Source: Ghiorsea sp.
Lineage (GTDB): Bacteria; Pseudomonadota; Zetaproteobacteria; Mariprofundales; Mariprofundaceae
Direction: 5' to 3'
NCBI GenBank assembly: GCA_021772875.1
Contig: JAJFLD010000078.1
Coordinates: forward strand, 1 to 6,192
DNA: 6,192 bases
Made by a program: the position numbers and the translations under genes. Below, piece by piece: positions 5,497 to 6,192 of the stretch (positions are counted from its first letter, which is position 1; every line of letters starts with the position of its first letter). The notes below the pieces were generated by a model, which saw nothing but the letters and a program-made list of their open reading frames with translations, was not told where the DNA came from and did no database searches.

Positions 5497-6111
5497 ATGA
5501 ACTCTTTTGAACACCTGCGACTACACCCTGAACGCCCTCAAATTCGTCATATTCGTCATGTTGCAGAAAAGCTTCAGGCTGGCTTTTTTGCTGTTGTACC
5601 CACAGAGACAACCTATGCTTTGATGGCCTTGCCCAGCGCCCTCAAAGCCCAAGAAAGCATTCGCAAACTGCGTAACCTTGATGAATCTCACTTGTGGTCG
5701 TTGGTTTGTGCTGATCTATCGCAAGCAGCACAATTTGTAAGCATCAATAATCCATCCCACCGCTTGCTCAAACATCATCTACCCGGCCCTTACACCTTCA
5801 TTTTGCCTGCCAATTCAAAGTTACCCAAACGTGTGTTTGGCAAAAGAAAAGATGTCGGCATACGTATGCCCGACCACATCGTATGTCAGATGCTGCTCGA
5901 AACCTTAGCTCAACCTATGTTGGCCACATCAATGCAATTCCCTGATGACGATTTTATCGCCTCAGACCCTGATCTAATTGTTTCACGCATCAAACATCTA
6001 CCTGCTATCTTTCTCGATGTGGGTTGGGGTGATGTTACACCAACAACAGTTGTTGATTTATGCGGCGATGCACCAGAAGTGCGGCGCAAGGGGCTTGGTG
6101 ATTGGTTGTAG
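5497..6111 (+). CDS. yciO: YciO-type Sua5/YrdC family protein
   Basis: 204 residues from the ATG at 5497; E. coli YciO is about the same size. An in-frame ATG at 5464 lies inside the AsmA gene and was not chosen. The 5497 start is 7 bases after the AsmA stop and has a weak AGG (5488-5490), so translational coupling is likely. The YrdC fold signature is clear: VPTETTYALMALP (about 34-46), PGPYTFILPA (about 96-105), VGIRMPDH (about 121-128), TSMQFPDDDF (about 144-153) and TPTTVVDL (about 181-188). The wording HLWSLVCADLSQ, and TSM in place of the S-A-N motif, place it with YciO rather than with the threonylcarbamoyladenylate synthases YrdC or Sua5 that make the t6A modification of tRNA. The family binds ATP and RNA-like ligands. 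The precise role of YciO is unsettled, so an essential t6A function should not be assumed. Confidence 0.88.
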   Translation: MNSFEHLRLHPERPQIRHIRHVAEKLQAGFFAVVPTETTYALMALPSALKAQESIRKLRNLDESHLWSLVCADLSQAAQFVSINNPSHRLLKHHLPGPYTFILPANSKLPKRVFGKRKDVGIRMPDHIVCQMLLETLAQPMLATSMQFPDDDFIASDPDLIVSRIKHLPAIFLDVGWGDVTPTTVVDLCGDAPEVRRKGLGDWL

Positions 6112-6121
6112 ACACAAAGCT

Positions 6122-6149
6122 TTGAAGTTTGAGCCACATTGCATATAAA
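6122..6149 (+). promoter_or_regulatory. Possible promoter for a gene beyond the window
   Basis: TTGAAG (6122-6127), a 16-base spacer and TATAAA (6144-6149) make a fair sigma70-type match on the plus strand. It lies just after the YciO gene and overlaps the last bases of a perfect 10-base palindrome, CAAAGCTTTG (6115-6124). The rest of 6112-6192 shows no gene start or terminator. The next gene is not visible, so this is tentative. Confidence 0.35.
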
Positions 6150-6192
6150 AAACTGCACTGTACATTTGGCATCCTTTTAAAACATGTTGCAT

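Overview
The window looks like a piece of a proteobacterial chromosome of moderate GC content (clearly below 50% by eye). Three things support this: a type A RNase P RNA very close to the E. coli form, an AsmA-family envelope protein, and a YciO-type member of the Sua5/YrdC family. A gamma- or zetaproteobacterium fits best, but nothing here fixes the genus. There are no insertion sequences, phage genes, tRNAs or CRISPR arrays. The layout is compact and mostly on the + strand.

Left part (1-2637). A gene cut off by the window edge (1-525) and a complete gene (1019-1705) encode two divergent copies of the same unrecognised envelope protein. Between them, on the minus strand, is a small DUF2892 membrane protein with its own terminator and a good sigma70-type promoter. 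The complete copy overlaps by 4 bases (ATGA) a TauE/SafE-like (COG2836, DsbD_2-type) membrane protein. That protein carries an unusual methionine- and histidine-rich C-terminal tail. It is followed by a 36-residue single-helix membrane peptide that looks translationally coupled. The tail and the family's usual association with cytochrome oxidase assembly suggest a copper-handling or oxidase-maturation cassette; that is inference from family and context.

Middle (2679-3045). This is the complete RNase P RNA gene, rnpB. Helices P1, P2, P3, P8, P12 and P19, the P4 core and a P6 pseudoknot can all be read by eye. The loop expected to carry the GGU that pairs with the tRNA CCA end lacks GGU.

Right part (3072-6111). 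An 805-residue AsmA-family protein starts only 26 bases after rnpB, with no convincing terminator between them. Seven bases after it comes a YciO-type gene, so the two probably form an operon. The last 81 bases hold no gene, but do contain a plausible promoter pointing out of the window.

The most interesting points are the paralog pair with its copper-flavoured downstream genes, the Met/His tail plus tiny membrane peptide, and the altered L15 loop of the RNase P RNA. No clearly new system is proven by this sequence alone.
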